Positions 1 to 11,771 of a DNA stretch of 64,000 nt are shown here, piece by piece (positions within the stretch are counted from its first letter, which is position 1; each line of letters opens with the position of its first letter). Both the position numbers and the translations under genes were made by a program. The stretch is taken from positions 32,697,501 through 32,761,500 of the forward strand of contig CM060883.1 of the NCBI GenBank assembly GCA_030762935.1, read 5' to 3'. The DNA is from Hymenopus coronatus (Eukaryota > Arthropoda > Insecta > Mantodea > Hymenopodidae). The notes below the pieces were generated by a model. It was not told where the DNA came from. It worked only from the letters and a program-made list of their open reading frames with translations, and ran no database searches.

Positions 1-450
1 AATTAAAATAAATAAATAATACACCATAATATGTAACAATAATAATAATAACAATAAAAATAATAACAATAATAATACAACATTAAAATGTGATAAGTAA
101 ACTTTTATATTTATTATCTCGACTGTAAATCACTCTTCTTTAGTCTCTTTTTAAAACTATTTACACTTTGAGGCAGTCTTCAGTAACTCAGCACGCATTT
201 TGTTCCATTCGTTAATTGTTCTATTTGGAAAGGAAAATTTTCCTATGCCAGTTTTCTGCTCCCTATTTCTTATTTTTTCGAGTAATCAGTTCTCACAGTA
301 TAATGGTTTTAATAATAATTGCTTGGATATACCTTTCCATGCAGATACATTTAAAATTGTTAAAAAAAAAAAACAGCACATTTATTTTAAACATGCTATG
401 TGTCGCATCCACATGGGCTTCTCTACCCATTTTCAGCGAAGATTCCTTTA
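1..450. other. AT-rich sequence, no gene recognised
   Basis: It opens with an AAT/AAC-rich simple repeat over about the first 90 bases and continues as AT-rich DNA. The short open frames here have no recognisable domain or codon pattern. The first W1 element follows directly. Confidence 0.6.
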
Positions 451-1305
451 AAAATCTGACGTGTTCCATTCACATGACTATCTCTACCTGTTCTGCAAAC
501 AAACATTCTTAAGGTGACTTTTATTTACATTATATTAATTGAGATAAATGTTAGCTTACTTCCTTCTAAGGAGAAGCGAAATAATGGAACACACTAGGCT
601 AAAGCAATAGTCAAACCTTTTAAAAGTTGATCGCTATATGACCAATTGAAGTTCGGTTCGCTTTGCACGGCTTGCAGTAAGCAAAAAGAGACGAAACGAA
701 AGATAAATTACCGTTTGAGAAAAGTTGCAATGTTTAAAATTGAAACCAATAACACGGAATATCTCGGAAACGGTCAACTCTACGAAAAAAATGCGTATGA
801 TATAAATGGCGTGTTTTAACGAGATCTACATTTTTTGTGTAGTAATTTTCTGCCTAATGCAAAATTCATCTAGAATGAAGAATTTTTCAGAGGCTATTCC
901 CAGAAGATTCAAATATACATTTTATTTAAGAAGTAATTATCTTTAATATACTGTATTTTAATCAAAATCGTTGGAGCCATTTTTCAGAAACACAAAACTT
1001 GCGAACATTTTTCCATGAGAGGGTAGTTTGCTTTTGGGGATTTTCTTGACAATTTTTCGTGTCACATCCCTGGAATATACTAAACTTAAATACCAAATTT
1101 GGTATTCAACGATCTTTTAGTTTTTAGTTATGCTGTCCAAAGACACACGCTCGTGTACTTTCTCCTAAATTTTTTTTTTTTTTTTTTTTTTGACTCAGGA
1201 GAGTTCAAATCATTCGGCGAAATCTCGGTATCGAATTTTTGCGTGGAATACATACCTTCTCTATCCGCTATAGGCATTGTACATACGGGCTAGAAAAAGT
1301 AAAAA
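451..1305 (+). mobile_element. W1 element, near full length
   Basis: The 5' end (TCTGACGTGTTCCATTCACATG), the central dyad and the 3' hairpin block ending TAGAAAAAGTAAAAA are all present. The 3' hairpin is of the GTACATACGGGCTAG type. A long T-run replaces the usual (CA)-rich stretch. It is non-coding and diverged from the other copies. Confidence 0.8.
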
Positions 1306-1316
1306 GAGTGATCAGC

Positions 1317-1555
1317 ATATTTTGTGTAGTAAGCTTACTAGTTATACAAAATTCATTTAGGATAAAGAAATTTTCAGAGGCTATTCGCAGAAAATTCAAG
1401 ATTTAAATTACATTTGAAACTAAAATATGTAAAACACATTTTAATCAAACTCGTTAGAATCATTTTGAAAAAAAAATCAAAATTTTCGAAAAATGCTTCA
1501 TGCAAAGGGTAGTTTACAGCTCGCACACCAATCTTGGAAGATACTAGGTTTAGTT
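1317..1555 (+). repeat. W1 internal fragment
   Basis: It matches the W1 middle, from the 'TTTTGTGTAGTAAG' block through 'CAGAGGCTATTC' to 'CTTGGAAGATACTA'. Both element ends are missing. It lies between an upstream plus copy and a downstream minus copy. Confidence 0.65.
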
Positions 1556-1570
1556 TTTCCGGGCTTTATG

Positions 1571-2423
1571 TTTTTACTTTTTCTACACGTACTAAGTACA
1601 TAGTGTATAGATAAGGTATTGTATTCCACCTTAAAATTCAATATCGAGATTTCACCGGAAATACATGCTTTGAGACCCCCTGAATCCCAAAAAAGTATTT
1701 TTAGAAAAATGTCCGTATATGTGTATGTGTCTTCAGTCCGTCAGTCTCTGTGTGTTTCTGTGTGTCTGGGCAGAATAGCTCAAAAAGAAAAGAGCGTTAA
1801 ATAACAAACCTTGTATTTAAGCTCTATATGTTCCAAGAATGGGACACGAAGATTTTCAACAATATCCCCTACACTCAACTACCCTTTAAATGAAAACATT
1901 TAAAAAAAATTTATTTTCTCAAAAATGGCTCTAATGGTTTCGATTAAAGTCTCTAATATTTAAAATATTTACAACACAAATTTTATATCTTAAAATTTCT
2001 GGGAATAGCCTCTGAAGACATGCTTATTCTGGGTGAATTTTGTGGAATTTTGCATAACTGGTAAACCGCGAGAGATAGGCAGAAGTTTACTTTAGTAATA
2101 AAAATGTAGAGCTCGTTAAAACACACAATTTATGTTATATACCTTATTTTTCGTGAATTTGACAGTTCTTGAGTTATTCCTTGTTGTTAGTTTCAGCTTT
2201 AAAATACTTATAGGAATTTGTCAACTCCTGTCCATACAAAGGTACTTCAATCACATAGCAACCAGCTTTTAAAAGATTTGACTATTTAGCCTATGGTAAT
2301 AAGACAATTCTGCTAATTTTTCCACGAAAACTAGTATTGACTAAACTGAAGAATAAGCTTTTTAACAATAATTTATTGTAGAGATTCAGAGAAAGTAATG
2401 TGAATAGAACACATCAGAATTTT
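1571..2423 (-). mobile_element. W1 element, near full length
   Basis: In the antisense direction it starts TTTTTACTTTTTCTACACGTAC with the TATGTACATA-type hairpin (one base changed) and ends at the 5' terminus, read as AACACATCAGAATTTT. The body is intact but diverged and the central dyad is degraded. Confidence 0.8.
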
Positions 2424-2469
2424 AAGTTATGGTGTTCACAAACATACATGACATTTGTTTCTGGTTTTG

Positions 2470-2653
2470 GGGGATTAAGGGGGCCTCAAAACATACTTCT
2501 GGTGAATCTCGATATCGAAGTTTTGAGTGGAAAACAATACACAGTAGAAAAAGCAAAAAATCTGATGTGTACCATTGACATGACTTTCTCTATATCCCTG
2601 CAACAAATTATTCTTAAAAAGCTTATGCTTCTATTTACTTCATGCTAATCTAG
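2470..2653 (+). repeat. Two W1 end fragments head to tail
   Basis: A W1 3' fragment (CTCAAAACATACTTCTGGTGAA to GTAGAAAAAGCAAAAA) is followed at once by a 5' fragment (TCTGATGTGTACCATTGACATG) of about 100 bp. The 5' fragment stops where the next full copy begins. The two share the A-run at their junction. Confidence 0.65.
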
Positions 2654-2654
2654 A

Positions 2655-3502
2655 AAAAATCTGATGTGTTCCATTCACATGACTTTCTCTACAACTCTGC
2701 AATAAATTATTGTTAAAAAGCTTATGCTTCTACTTGCTTCCTGCTAAGCGAGAAAAAATTAGCAGAAATAGTCTTATTACTTGCTTCCTTGTAAGCAGAA
2801 GCAAAATAAAGGAGTGCCATAGGTTAAAAAGATGGTCAAAAGCTGCTTGCTATGTGACTGAAGTTCCTTTGTTTGTATGCACACGAGTTCACAAAGTCCT
2901 GTATGCATGTTTTTTATAGCTGAAACCAAAAACAAGGAATATCTCAAAAACAATCAACTCCACGAAAAATTTATGTAATATAAATTGTGTGTTTTAAAAG
3001 TGTTCCATTTGTTGTGTGGTAAGCTTTTGTCCATCTCTTACGGTTTAGCAGTTATGCAAAATTCTATAAAATTTACCCAGAATAAAGTAGTCTTCAGAGG
3101 CTATTCCCAGAAAACTCAAAATATACATTATATTTGTGAGGTAAATGCCTTTAATATACGATATTTTAATCAAACTCGTTAGAGCCATTTTTTAGAAAAT
3201 CAAAATTTTCGAAAAAAGTTCCATGTAAAGGGTAGTTGGAGGTGGGGGGATGTTTCTCAAGATCTTTGTGTCGTATTCCTGGAAGATACTAAACTTAAAA
3301 ACCAAGTGTGGTATTTTACCGACTTTTCGTTTTTGAGTTATCCTGTTCATAGACACACGGACCTTTTTCTGAAAATACTTTTTTTGGATACAGGGGACCC
3401 TAAAACATATATTTCCGGTGAAATCTCGGTATCGAATTTTTTGGTGGAGTGCAATACCTTCTCTATACACTATGTACATAGCACGTCTAGAGAAAGTAAA
3501 CA
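2655..3502 (+). mobile_element. W1 element, near full length
   Basis: It has the canonical W1 5' end, body, GGTGGGGGGA block, TTTCCGGTGAAATCTCGG block and 3' hairpin (ACTATGTACATAGCACGT). The (CA) segment is short (AGACACACGGACC), so it may resemble the unexpanded state. Confidence 0.85.
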
Positions 3503-4188
3503 AACTATCATTACAAAATCCGCATTTCATTCTTATGCATTGGTAATACATCTGCGCGTAAAACAGTGTCAAAATAAAAATGCGTCAGTTGCTCCCAAAA
3601 GATGAAAAGTAATTGGTTACTAAAAATAATGTCTTGATTGGAGGATATTTTATTTTCATTCTTGCTTGCTGGGCACTGTTTTATTTACACCTTCTTTTCA
3701 TCCATTGTTCTTTGACATCTGGACCTCCTGTGTTTGTCGTTTGATAGCTTCACCCTAGATAGGTTTTATGAAGCTGCCATTTGTGCACTGCAGTGTAACA
3801 TTACAGTATCCTTGGTATCGATTGTTGTTTTAATGATTTGGCTGCAGTACGTACGAGTATGCAGTCCATGTAGGATGGGGCGGCACCTCATTTTGCTTCT
3901 GTTCATTAACGACATCCAGTATTCTACGAAATGCTATTAACCTATTTTTTTTCAGCTTATTCTCATTTCCGGAGGAAACCAATTTCAAGAGAATGTGTTT
4001 TAATTGTATTCCGTGGCATCTAGGTAGCAATAACAAAACCAAAAATGGATGCAGTCATAATGAGGCATTTGTTCCATGTATATAGCGAGACTACAGGTTG
4101 TGCATTTGTTTTGGCAAACATTCAATATTAAACTCGCTTCACTTTCCACAGATGGTCTGCTCCAAGATAAATTCGAGGTTATTAAAGT
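3503..4188. other. Unassigned sequence between W1 copies
   Basis: No W1 or SINE sequence was seen. Several short frames exist on both strands (for example 3830-4042 and 4000-4212, minus), but none has a domain I recognise. A faint resemblance of one minus frame to a retrotransposon RNase H tail was too weak to call. Confidence 0.4.
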
Positions 4189-5065
4189 AAAAATCTGATG
4201 TTTTACACTCACATGAGTTTCTCTAGCTACTCTACGAAAGATAATTCGTCTTTCAACACCATGCTAATCGAGATAAACATTAGCAGATTATTATTACTTA
4301 GTTCCTTATAAGTAGAATTGAACTAAGGGAATGCACTATGCTAAAGTGATAGGCAAATGTTTTAAAAGCTATCGTTATGCGACTGTCATTGCAAATCACT
4401 TCTTCTTTGGCCAAGAGTAGAACAAAAGAAAAACGGACACACCGTCTGAGAAAACTATAAGCACTTCTCAACTAAAACTAATAACAAGGAATTCCTCGAA
4501 AACGGCAAGCTTCACGAAAAATATGTATTTGACATAACTTGTGTATTATAGCAAGATCTACCTTTTTTGTATAAATTTTTGTCTATCTCTTACGGTTTAC
4601 TAGTTATGCCAAATTAAGCAAAATTCGTCCAGAATAAACAGGTCTTTAGAAGCTATTCCCAGAAAATTTAAGATATGCATTTTATTTGTGATAGAAATGG
4701 CTTTAATATGTGGTATTTTAATTAAAATCGTTAGAGCAATTTTTAAGGAAAACAAAATTTTCGAAAATTGTTCTTATATAAAGGGCAGTTAGGGTGGGGG
4801 CATTTTCTTGAAAATCTTCGTGTTGCATCCTTAGAAGTTACCAAACTTAAATACCAAGTTTGGTATTTAACCGTCTTTTCGTTTTAGAGCTATGCTGTCC
4901 ACACACACCACGGACCTGTTTCAGAAAATGCTTCTTTTTTTTTTTTTATTCAGGGGGTCCTAAAACATTTATTTCTGGTGAAAACTCGACATCGAATTTT
5001 GGGTGGAATACAATACTTCTCTATCCCTATGTACATTGTACATACGGGGCTAGAGAAAGTAAAAA
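4189..5065 (+). mobile_element. W1 element, subtype with CTCTAGC ends
   Basis: This is a full-length copy whose 5' end reads TTTACACTCACATGAGTTTC then CTCTAGC. Its 3' hairpin is GTACATTGTACATACGGGGC then TAGAG. The antisense of the 3' end therefore also reads CTCTAGC. It differs at both ends from the common CTCTACA copies. Confidence 0.85.
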
Positions 5066-5244
5066 GATCTATGAATGTCTTTCATGCAGAAATTTCTGCG
5101 AATTATGGAAACTCCAAAAATAATGTTTTTAAAGAAAATATGCGAACATTTACAAAAGAGAGTATTACGTACTTTGTTTTAGGCTGCGCAAGAGTGCGTT
5201 CTATAACCATTTAAAACATCTAATGTTTTTCATTTAAATAACCT

Positions 5245-5440
5245 CCTTCATCTGTTCTACAAACAAAACATTCAACTTTTATGTGTATACGAGTAATCAA
5301 GATAAACATTAGTAAAAATTGCCTTATTTCTTGCTTCTGTATGCAGAAGGGAAATAGGGAATGCTAGCCTAAAGTGAGTCAAATCTTTTAAAAGCTATTG
5401 CTAAGTGAAACAATTAAAATTCGGTTTTCTTTGCGTGGCT
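5245..5440 (+). repeat. W1 5'-half fragment with (TG)/G run
   Basis: It matches the W1 5' region from CTGTTCTACAAAC through GGGAATGCTAGCC to TTTGCGTGGCTAGGAG. It then breaks into a (GT)n and poly-G run just before the next element starts. Confidence 0.55.
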
Positions 5441-5797
5441 AGGAGTGTGTGTGTGTGTGGGGGGGGGGTGTTATAACAATCTGAGTATTCCCTTCACATG
5501 ACTTTCTCTACATTTCTATAACAAATTATTTTTAGAAAGCGTATTCTTGTATCGGTATCATGCTAATAGAGATAAAATTAGCAGAAATTGTCTTATTAAT
5601 TGCTTGATTTTAAGTAGAAGGTGTATAGGGGAGTATATTAGGCCAAATCGATAGTCAAATATTTTAAAAGCTGGTTGCTATATGAATGAAATTCCTTTGT
5701 TTTTATGGCCAGAAGTGGACAAATACTTTTGAGTAAACTATAAATATTTTAAAGCTGAAACCAATAACAAGTAAAAAACACCAGCTCTACAACAAAG

Positions 5798-5972
5798 TCA
5801 CCTAGACGGCCCGGGTTCCATCCCAAACGACCGCATGTGGTGGACAATGCGGCGCAGGGGCGGGTTTTCTCCGGGTTCTCCGGTTTCCCCGTCATCACAT
5901 TCCACCGGGGCTTATCTTCATGTATTATCAGTGTCATCGCCTGCGGTGCCAGCGGGCGTTGAACACTACCAA
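5798..5972 (+). mobile_element. SINE S2a, short form, inside W1
   Basis: It has the tRNA-like B-box region (GGCCCGGGTTCCATCCCAAA), then the S2 core 'GTTTTCTCCGGGTTCTCCGG' and 'CATTCCACCGGGGCTT', and the tail 'GCGGGCGTTGAACACTACC'. Three other short-form copies are in this window. Pol III-type SINEs of this kind depend on another element's reverse transcriptase to move. Confidence 0.8.
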
Positions 5973-6034
5973 AAAAATACAACAAAATATTATCATATAA
6001 TTTATGTGTTTTAACAAGAACTACAATGTTTTGC

Positions 6035-6276
6035 GCCCGCCTGTGTAGTGTGGTGGTAGCGTGTCTGCCTAACATTCAATAGGGCGTGAGTTCGAATCTC
6101 GCTTAGGGTGATTTACCCGGATAAGGATGTTTTCGGGGTTTTCCCTTATCCTGAGAAGACGAATGTAGAGTAAGTTGAAGCCCCATGAACCCCGAGGTCA
6201 TTTGAGCATCATTTCACTAATTTCAATCATCGGCCGATATGACCAAGTTTAAAGGACGTTAAGCCACAAAAAACTT
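6035..6276 (+). mobile_element. SINE S4, full unit
   Basis: The tRNA-like head has an A-box region (GTGTGGTGGTAGCGTGTCTG) and a B-box (GAGTTCGAATCTC). The body holds 'TTACCCGGATAAGG' and 'CCTTATCCTGAGAA', which can pair with each other. The tail is 'CCGATATGACCAAG' then an A-run. A second copy at 53.75 kb has the same layout, which fixes both ends. Confidence 0.8.
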
Positions 6277-6603
6277 GTGCAGACTTTGTCACTCTCTTAC
6301 GGATTACAGTTATGAAGTTATATATCCAGAATAAAGAGGTATTCAGTGACTTTTTCCAGAAAATTCAAAATATACATTTCATTTTGATGTGAATATCGTT
6401 AATATACGGCAGTTTAATCAAAATTGTTAGAACCATCTTTGAGAAAATCAAAATTTTCGAAAATTGTTCCATGCAAAGTGTAGTTGAAGGAATTTTCTTG
6501 CAAATCTTCGTGTCACATCCTTGGAAGATACCGATCTTTATATTTAGTCGACTTTTCGTTCTTGAACTATACTGTCCACAGACACACACATTGATCTTTT
6601 TCT

Positions 6604-7319
6604 AAAAATCTGATGTGTTCCATTCACATGACTTTCTCCACATCTCTGTACCAAATTATTGTTAAAAAGCTTAGGCTTCTATTTACTTCATGCTAATCGA
6701 GAAAAAATTAGCAGAAATAGTCTTATTACTTGCTTCCCTGTAAGTCGAAGCGAAATAAGGGAGTACCATAGGTTAAAGTGACAGTCAAAAGCTCGTTGCT
6801 ATGTTCGTTTGTTTGTATGGATAGGATTTGACAAAGTCCTGTGTGAGTTTTTTAAAGCTAAGACCAAAAACAAGGAATATCTCAAAAACGATCAACTCAA
6901 CGAATAAAATGCTTATAACATAAATTCTGTGTGTTAAAGTGTTCTACAGTTTTTGTGTGGTGAGTTTTTGTCCATCTCTTACGGTTTAGCATTTATGCAA
7001 AATTCCGTAAAGTTCATCCAGAATAAAGTAGACTCCAGAGGCTATTCCCAGAAAATTCCATATATAATTTTATTTGTCAGGTAAATATCTTTAATAAACG
7101 ATATTTTAATCAGAATCGTTAGAACCATTCCATGTTCCATGTAAAGGGTAGTTGTCGGTGAAGGGATTTTCTTGCAAATCTTTCGCATCCTTAGAAGATA
7201 CCGATCTTGAATACCAAATTTGGTATTTACCCCACTCTTCGTTCTTGAACAATACCATCCACAGACACACACACACGTGTACCTTTTTCTAAAAATGCTT
7301 ATTTTCGGACTCTGGGGAC

Positions 7320-7368
<49 letters not shown>

Positions 7369-7460
7369 TTCTCGTCAATTCTCGGTATGGAAGTTTTGGT
7401 TGGATTGAAATGCCTTCTCTATCCACAATGTTCATTGTACATACGGGCTAGAGACAGTAA
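6604..7460 (+). mobile_element. W1 element with (TA)n insertion
   Basis: Full-length W1 with the 3' end TTGTACATACGGGCTAGAGA. It begins in the A-run that ends the truncated upstream copy. A (TA)n tract lies where other copies read CAAAACATATATTTCC, so the TA run probably grew from the internal ACATATAT motif. Confidence 0.8.
7323..7365. repeat. (TA)n microsatellite inside W1
   Basis: About 20 uninterrupted TA units sit at the position of the ACATATATTT motif of W1. Confidence 0.95.
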
Positions 7461-7560
7461 TGTCACAGTTACTAATTTTGCTTTGCCCTCCAAGTTAATT
7501 GATACTAAGCTTAGAGCCGACGTGTCTCATTGTTACTTACATGCTGGCATTTTAAACCAG

Positions 7561-7790
7561 TCGTCCTCCGTGGTCTAGGGGTAACATGCTAGATTCTAGG
7601 TTCCAAGGTCGTGGGTTCAAACCAAATAGAGGTAATTTACGAAATCCATATAGAGTCTGTTTCAATAATACTCTACATTAGGTTCAGTGGATTATGTTAA
7701 TTGCTGTTTCTGTTATTTCGTCTCTGTGTGAACTGTTTTCTAAAATAAAACGGTGATCCCAAGGTATATTTTCAGCTAGCAAAAATAACA
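7561..7790 (+). mobile_element. SINE S1 head with diverged body
   Basis: The head reads CGTGGTCTAGGGGTAACATG (A-box like), then AAGGTCGTGGGTTCAAACC (B-box like). This is the best preserved S1 head in the window. The following body does not match the S1 body seen elsewhere, so this is a different subfamily or a chimera. It lacks a full tRNA fold, so it is not called a tRNA gene. Confidence 0.6.
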
Positions 7791-7808
7791 TATATATGTA
7801 AGTAGTAT

Positions 7809-8565
7809 AAAATTTGATGTGTTCCATTCACATGACTTTCTCTACATCTCTGCAAAAGATATTATTAAAAAGCTTATGTTTTCTATTTAATTCATGCTAA
7901 TTGAGAAAATATTAGCAGAAATGTTCTTATTACTTGCTTCCATGTAAGTAAAACCGAAATAAGGGAGTAACATAGGTTAAAGTGATAGTTAAAAGCTGGT
8001 TGCTGTGTGACTTGTTTGTATGGACAGGAGTTGAGAAATTCCTGTATAAGAAAAGCAGGTTTTTCAAAGCTGAAACCAACAACAAGGAATATCTAAAAAT
8101 GTATATAACATAAATTGTGTGCTTTAGCGTGCTCTACATTTTGTTGTGTGTCAAGTTTTTGTCCATCTCTTACTGTTTAACAGTTATGCAAAATTCCGTA
8201 AAATTCATAAAAAATACTCTTCAGAGGCTATTCTCAGAAAATTCAAGATATACATTTTATTTGTTATGTAAATATCTTTAACATACGATATTTTAATCAA
8301 AAACGTTAGAGCTATTTTGAGAAAAAGAAATTTTCGAAAAAAATTCCATGTAAAGGGTAGTTCGGGGTGGGAGGATTCTCTTGCTAATCTTCGTGTCGCA
8401 TCCTTGGAAGATATTGAACTTAAATACCAAGTTTGGTATTTTACCCGCTTTTCGTTTTTGAGTTATATCCTAAAACAAATATTTCCGGTGAAATCTCGGT
8501 ATCAAAATTTTAGGTGGAGTACAATACCTTCTCTATACACTATGTACATGTAGAGAAAGTAAAAA
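7809..8565 (+). mobile_element. W1 element lacking the (CA) segment
   Basis: The 5' end, body, AAATACCAAGTTTGGTATTT dyad and 3' terminus are present. The sequence jumps from 'TTTTTGAGTTAT' to 'CCTAAAACAAATATTTCCGG', so the (CA)-bearing part is deleted. The 3' hairpin is also shortened. Confidence 0.8.
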
Positions 8566-9035
8566 GCAAAAGAATTTTGAAATGGTAGTTGCAACGTGAA
8601 GGTGTTAGTTGACCATAATAGTTTTAAAAACCCCAAATGCCTCTTCAATGTCAACAATATGGGCGTAGGCGAAGACGCGGTTTAAAGCAAGTCGTATACA
8701 TTGAAATGAAGATACAGCATTAATATTACTGCCAACCAATCATGTTATGTAACCACGAACGTGATATCTTTGAAAACAAATAACCTTATCATCGCAAATA
8801 TGACAGTTATAACTAAGATTCCGATAAGGTTGCGATTTCGTTGCACTTTACCTGGAAAATAGTCACGTGCACACAAGAGTTTTACTGGGAGCTCCCCCTC
8901 CCCAAGCACTGCATCACTACAAGTTCAGATTGTTCTGAAGACAGTCCAACAAAACACGGTTTGCTTTTGATACATTCAGAAAAGATATTGTAACCCTGTG
9001 CAACATTTGTCCACGTAGGTAAATCAGTTTGAAAC
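8566..9035. other. Unassigned sequence
   Basis: No repeat match within this window and no coding frame that I recognise. It is less AT-rich than W1. Confidence 0.4.
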
Positions 9036-9211
9036 TGTCGTCCTGCATGGTCTAGGATTCCCAATGTCGCAGTTTCATATACCTTATCATGACTTTCGAG
9101 GTCTTTGAGCAAAATTAAGCGGTGTTTCACGCCCAAATATGGAATTGGGCACTGAAAACCACAGCAGTCAAAGAGCGTCCATAAAAAAACTGAATTTAAT
9201 TTAATTCTGAC
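9036..9211 (+). mobile_element. SINE S1, internally deleted
   Basis: A head remnant (CGTCCTGCATGGTCTAGG) leads to the S1 3' body: 'AAAATTAAGCGGTGTTTCAC', 'CCACAGCAGTCAAAGAGCGT' and the tail 'CCATAAAAAAACTG' with TTTAATTTAAT. The central GTAAAGCCGTTGGTCCC block is missing. Confidence 0.7.
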
Positions 9212-10088
9212 ATGAAACTAATTATTTCATCTGACACAATATAGATTTATTATTTATACTTTTCAATAAAAACTTGTTTCCTACAGAACTTTAAACTTAT
9301 TTCTGTGCCCCACTATACGCAGTTATAGCATACATAACACAATCTGAGAAGTGCAGGACGCTATTGCCTCTCTCCTCTCCGTTCGCTTGTAAACAACGTT
9401 TCGCAGCTAGTTATAACGGTTACTCGAAAACAACGTTGTCACATTTCTACCATATAGTGGTCGCCAATCACTTAATGATACCCAAAACCTGTTAACTGTC
9501 TTTCAAGAGCGAACGTTTTCCTGGCCTGCCCCGAGTATTATGGGTATAGAACTACAGACCTGGCAGCGCAGGAATCACACCTTGGCGAGGACCGGTTTAA
9601 GCAGTAATGAGCTAAATCAATTTTGAACCGGGTGGCTGCTAGATGGATTTAACGTCGCCCGTTGCCGGAATACACTGTTAATTACTGTAATACACTGAGG
9701 CGTGAAGCATCGACCGTAATTTACTACCACTGAAAAGCAATTTGATAAATTATAATTTCAAAACGTATACTAGTTTGCTCTGGCATAATTATCGAGGTGT
9801 GTACAAAAATAAAACACTAGCGCAACGCGCCTTGCAACGTTACGTAAGAACCACACCTAGCATCCCTTTTCAAAACCGTATAGTACCCGTGCTAACCTGT
9901 AAGAAAACGAGTGGCCGGGATTTCATCGGAAATACATGTTTTGAAATCCCTTGAACGGGAGAACGAATGTTTTGGAACAATACAGATCAAAACCAAATCA
10001 GTAATGAATATAATACCTGGAGTTTATTCATAGATCAATAAATTCTTGTTCTAGTGTGTATTTACTTATCGCATCTTCAACCGTTTCC
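9212..10088. other. Mostly unassigned; one small W1 scrap
   Basis: About 9915-9955 holds a minus W1 scrap (GATTTCATCGGAAATACATG). The rest, including a somewhat GC-richer stretch at 9330-9720, shows no recognised gene or repeat. Confidence 0.4.
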
Positions 10089-10979
10089 TTTTTACTTTCT
10101 CTAGCTCCGTATGAACAATGTACATAGGGATAGAGAAGTATTGCATTCCACCCAAAAACTCGATGTCGAGATTTCACCGGAAATACATGTTTTACGACCC
10201 CCTGAATCCAATAAAAGCATTTCCAGAAAAATGTCCGTGTGTGTGTGTGTGTGTGTCCGTATGTCTGTGAACAAGATAATTTGAAAACGAAAAGTAGCTA
10301 AAATACCAAACTTGGTATTTAAGTTCAGTATCTTCCAGGGATGCGACACGAAGATTTTGAAAAAAAAAATCCCCCATCCCAAACTACTCTTTACATGTAA
10401 CTTTTTTCGTAAATTTTGATTTTCTTAAAATGGCTCTAACCATTTTGATTAAAATGTCGTATATTACATATTTACCTGACAAATAAAGTGTATATCTTGA
10501 ATTTTTTAGGAATAGCTTCTAAAGACATGTTTATTCTGGATGAATTTTGCTTAATTTGGCATGACTAATAAACCGTAAGAGATAGACAAAAACTTACAAT
10601 ACAAAAAATGTAGGCCTTGTTAAAATACACAATTTACGTAATATACATTTTTTCGTGGAGTTTACCGTTTTCGAGGTATTCATTGTTATTAGTTTCAGTT
10701 GTGAAGTACTAATACCTTTCGTTTTTCTTTTGTTCTACTCCTAACCAAGAAAAGTAGCGATTTGTAATGACAATCGCATAACGACAGCTTTTAAAACATT
10801 TGACCATCGATTTAGCCTAGTGTATTCCCTTATTTTCTTCCTACTTACAAGGAACTAAGTAATAAGAACATTGTGCTGAATATCTCGATTAACAAGGTGC
10901 AGAAGGAAGAATAATCTTATGTAAGAAGTTTGTAGAACGGCTAGAAAAGCTCATGTGAGTGTAACAGATCAGATTTTTC
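10089..10979 (-). mobile_element. W1 element, CTCTAGC subtype
   Basis: Antisense start TTTTTACTTTCTCTAGCTCC, hairpin with TGTACAT, a (GT)n tract, and terminus CATGTGAGTGTAACAGATCA then GATTTTT. The 5' terminus in sense reads TTACACTCACATG, followed by a CTAGC motif, matching the 4.2 kb and 14.0 kb copies. Confidence 0.85.
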
Positions 10980-11505
10980 ACATTATAGATAGCAGCAAAT
11001 GAGCCATTCAGCAACAACTTACAGGCGTAGAATTTTATTACAAATTAAAACGAATCTTTTTAACTGGCTGATAATTTATTCAATTAATATTTTAAGTATT
11101 CTAGTATAATTGTTTATTTATACGTATTTTTACTTTGTTGACAATATCCTATTCTTGTACGTAATTTTGGACAAAAACAAAAAATAATGATTGATTGCAT
11201 CAATAGCTAGGGGAAGCAATGCATTGCAACCAAAAACTTGACATAAAAATTTCACCTGAAATACATATTTTTAAGTCCCGAAAAAAACATTTTAGAACAA
11301 TTTCCGTATTCTACATGTCCCTAATCGTGTCCGTGCGGGACTTGAGCGCATGCATGTGTACAATACTATTATTCAAAAACGAAAATTCGATTATAGACAT
11401 TTTGAGATCCTAAATTCCATTGAAAAAGTTCCCAATGTTTGCGCATGTGTTTGTGTGTGTGCGTGTGTGTACGACATAATCCAAAAACAAAAACTCGCTC
11501 TAACT
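10980..11505. other. Unassigned sequence with minus W1 scraps
   Basis: About 11218-11410 and 11412-11500 match the W1 3' part in antisense (TTTCACCTGAAATACATATT; TGTGTGTGTGCGTGTGTG; CAAAAACAAAAACTCG). The two scraps overlap in content, which suggests two damaged copies. 10980-11215 shows nothing recognisable. Confidence 0.5.
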
Positions 11506-11509
11506 GCCT

Positions 11510-11771
11510 CAATGGTCAAGTGATCAGCAAGCTGGCTTCTCACCCGATGGTCCCGGGTTCGATTCCCGGCTGGGGCGGGGGAACTTTTCTTTAACCAGAA
11601 GTATTCCCTATCCCCACAAAGTCTGGAAGTATGAATGTGAGAGTGAATGTACGTGTGTTTAACGATATAAAATGGCTAACCTAACATTCTATGAGTTGTT
11701 TCACAGGTCAAAACCTCCAATATGACCTTGAAGTTAAAGGGAGCTGTACAAATGAAACAATAAAAAAGATC
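11510..11771 (+). mobile_element. SINE S3, full unit
   Basis: The tRNA-like head contains ACTGCCTCAATGGTCAAGTG and the strong B-box GGTTCGATTCCCGGCTGGGG. The body holds 'TATTCCCTATCCCC', 'AGTCTGGAAGTATG' and 'GAGAGTGAATGT'. The tail is 'GACCTTGAAGTTAAAGGGAG' with an A-rich end. It is followed directly by a second S3 copy. Confidence 0.8.

Larger units (their letters stand above)
5477..6603 (+). mobile_element. W1 element split by two SINEs
   Basis: W1 sequence runs about 5477-5797, 5973-6034 and 6277-6603, with two different SINEs between the segments. The order and orientation of the W1 segments are kept, so both SINEs inserted after W1. The 3' end is cut off after 'GATCTTTTTCTAAAAA', where the next W1 begins. 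Confidence 0.75.

Noticed and set aside
451..1305. W1 as a Helitron
   Set aside because: The 5' TC start after A and the 3' hairpin are reminiscent, but the 3' end is GTAAAAA rather than CTRR and there is a sub-terminal inverted repeat, which Helitrons lack.
3830..4212. Retrotransposon RNase H relic on the minus strand
   Set aside because: Only a few residues (PRCHGI) resemble the PSHCGI motif; the surrounding motifs are missing.
7561..7640. tRNA genes (also at 11.5, 48.99-49.11, 54.28, 57.98-58.06 kb)
   Set aside because: A and B boxes are present, but no acceptor stem pairing or complete cloverleaf could be drawn, and each is attached to a repeated SINE body.
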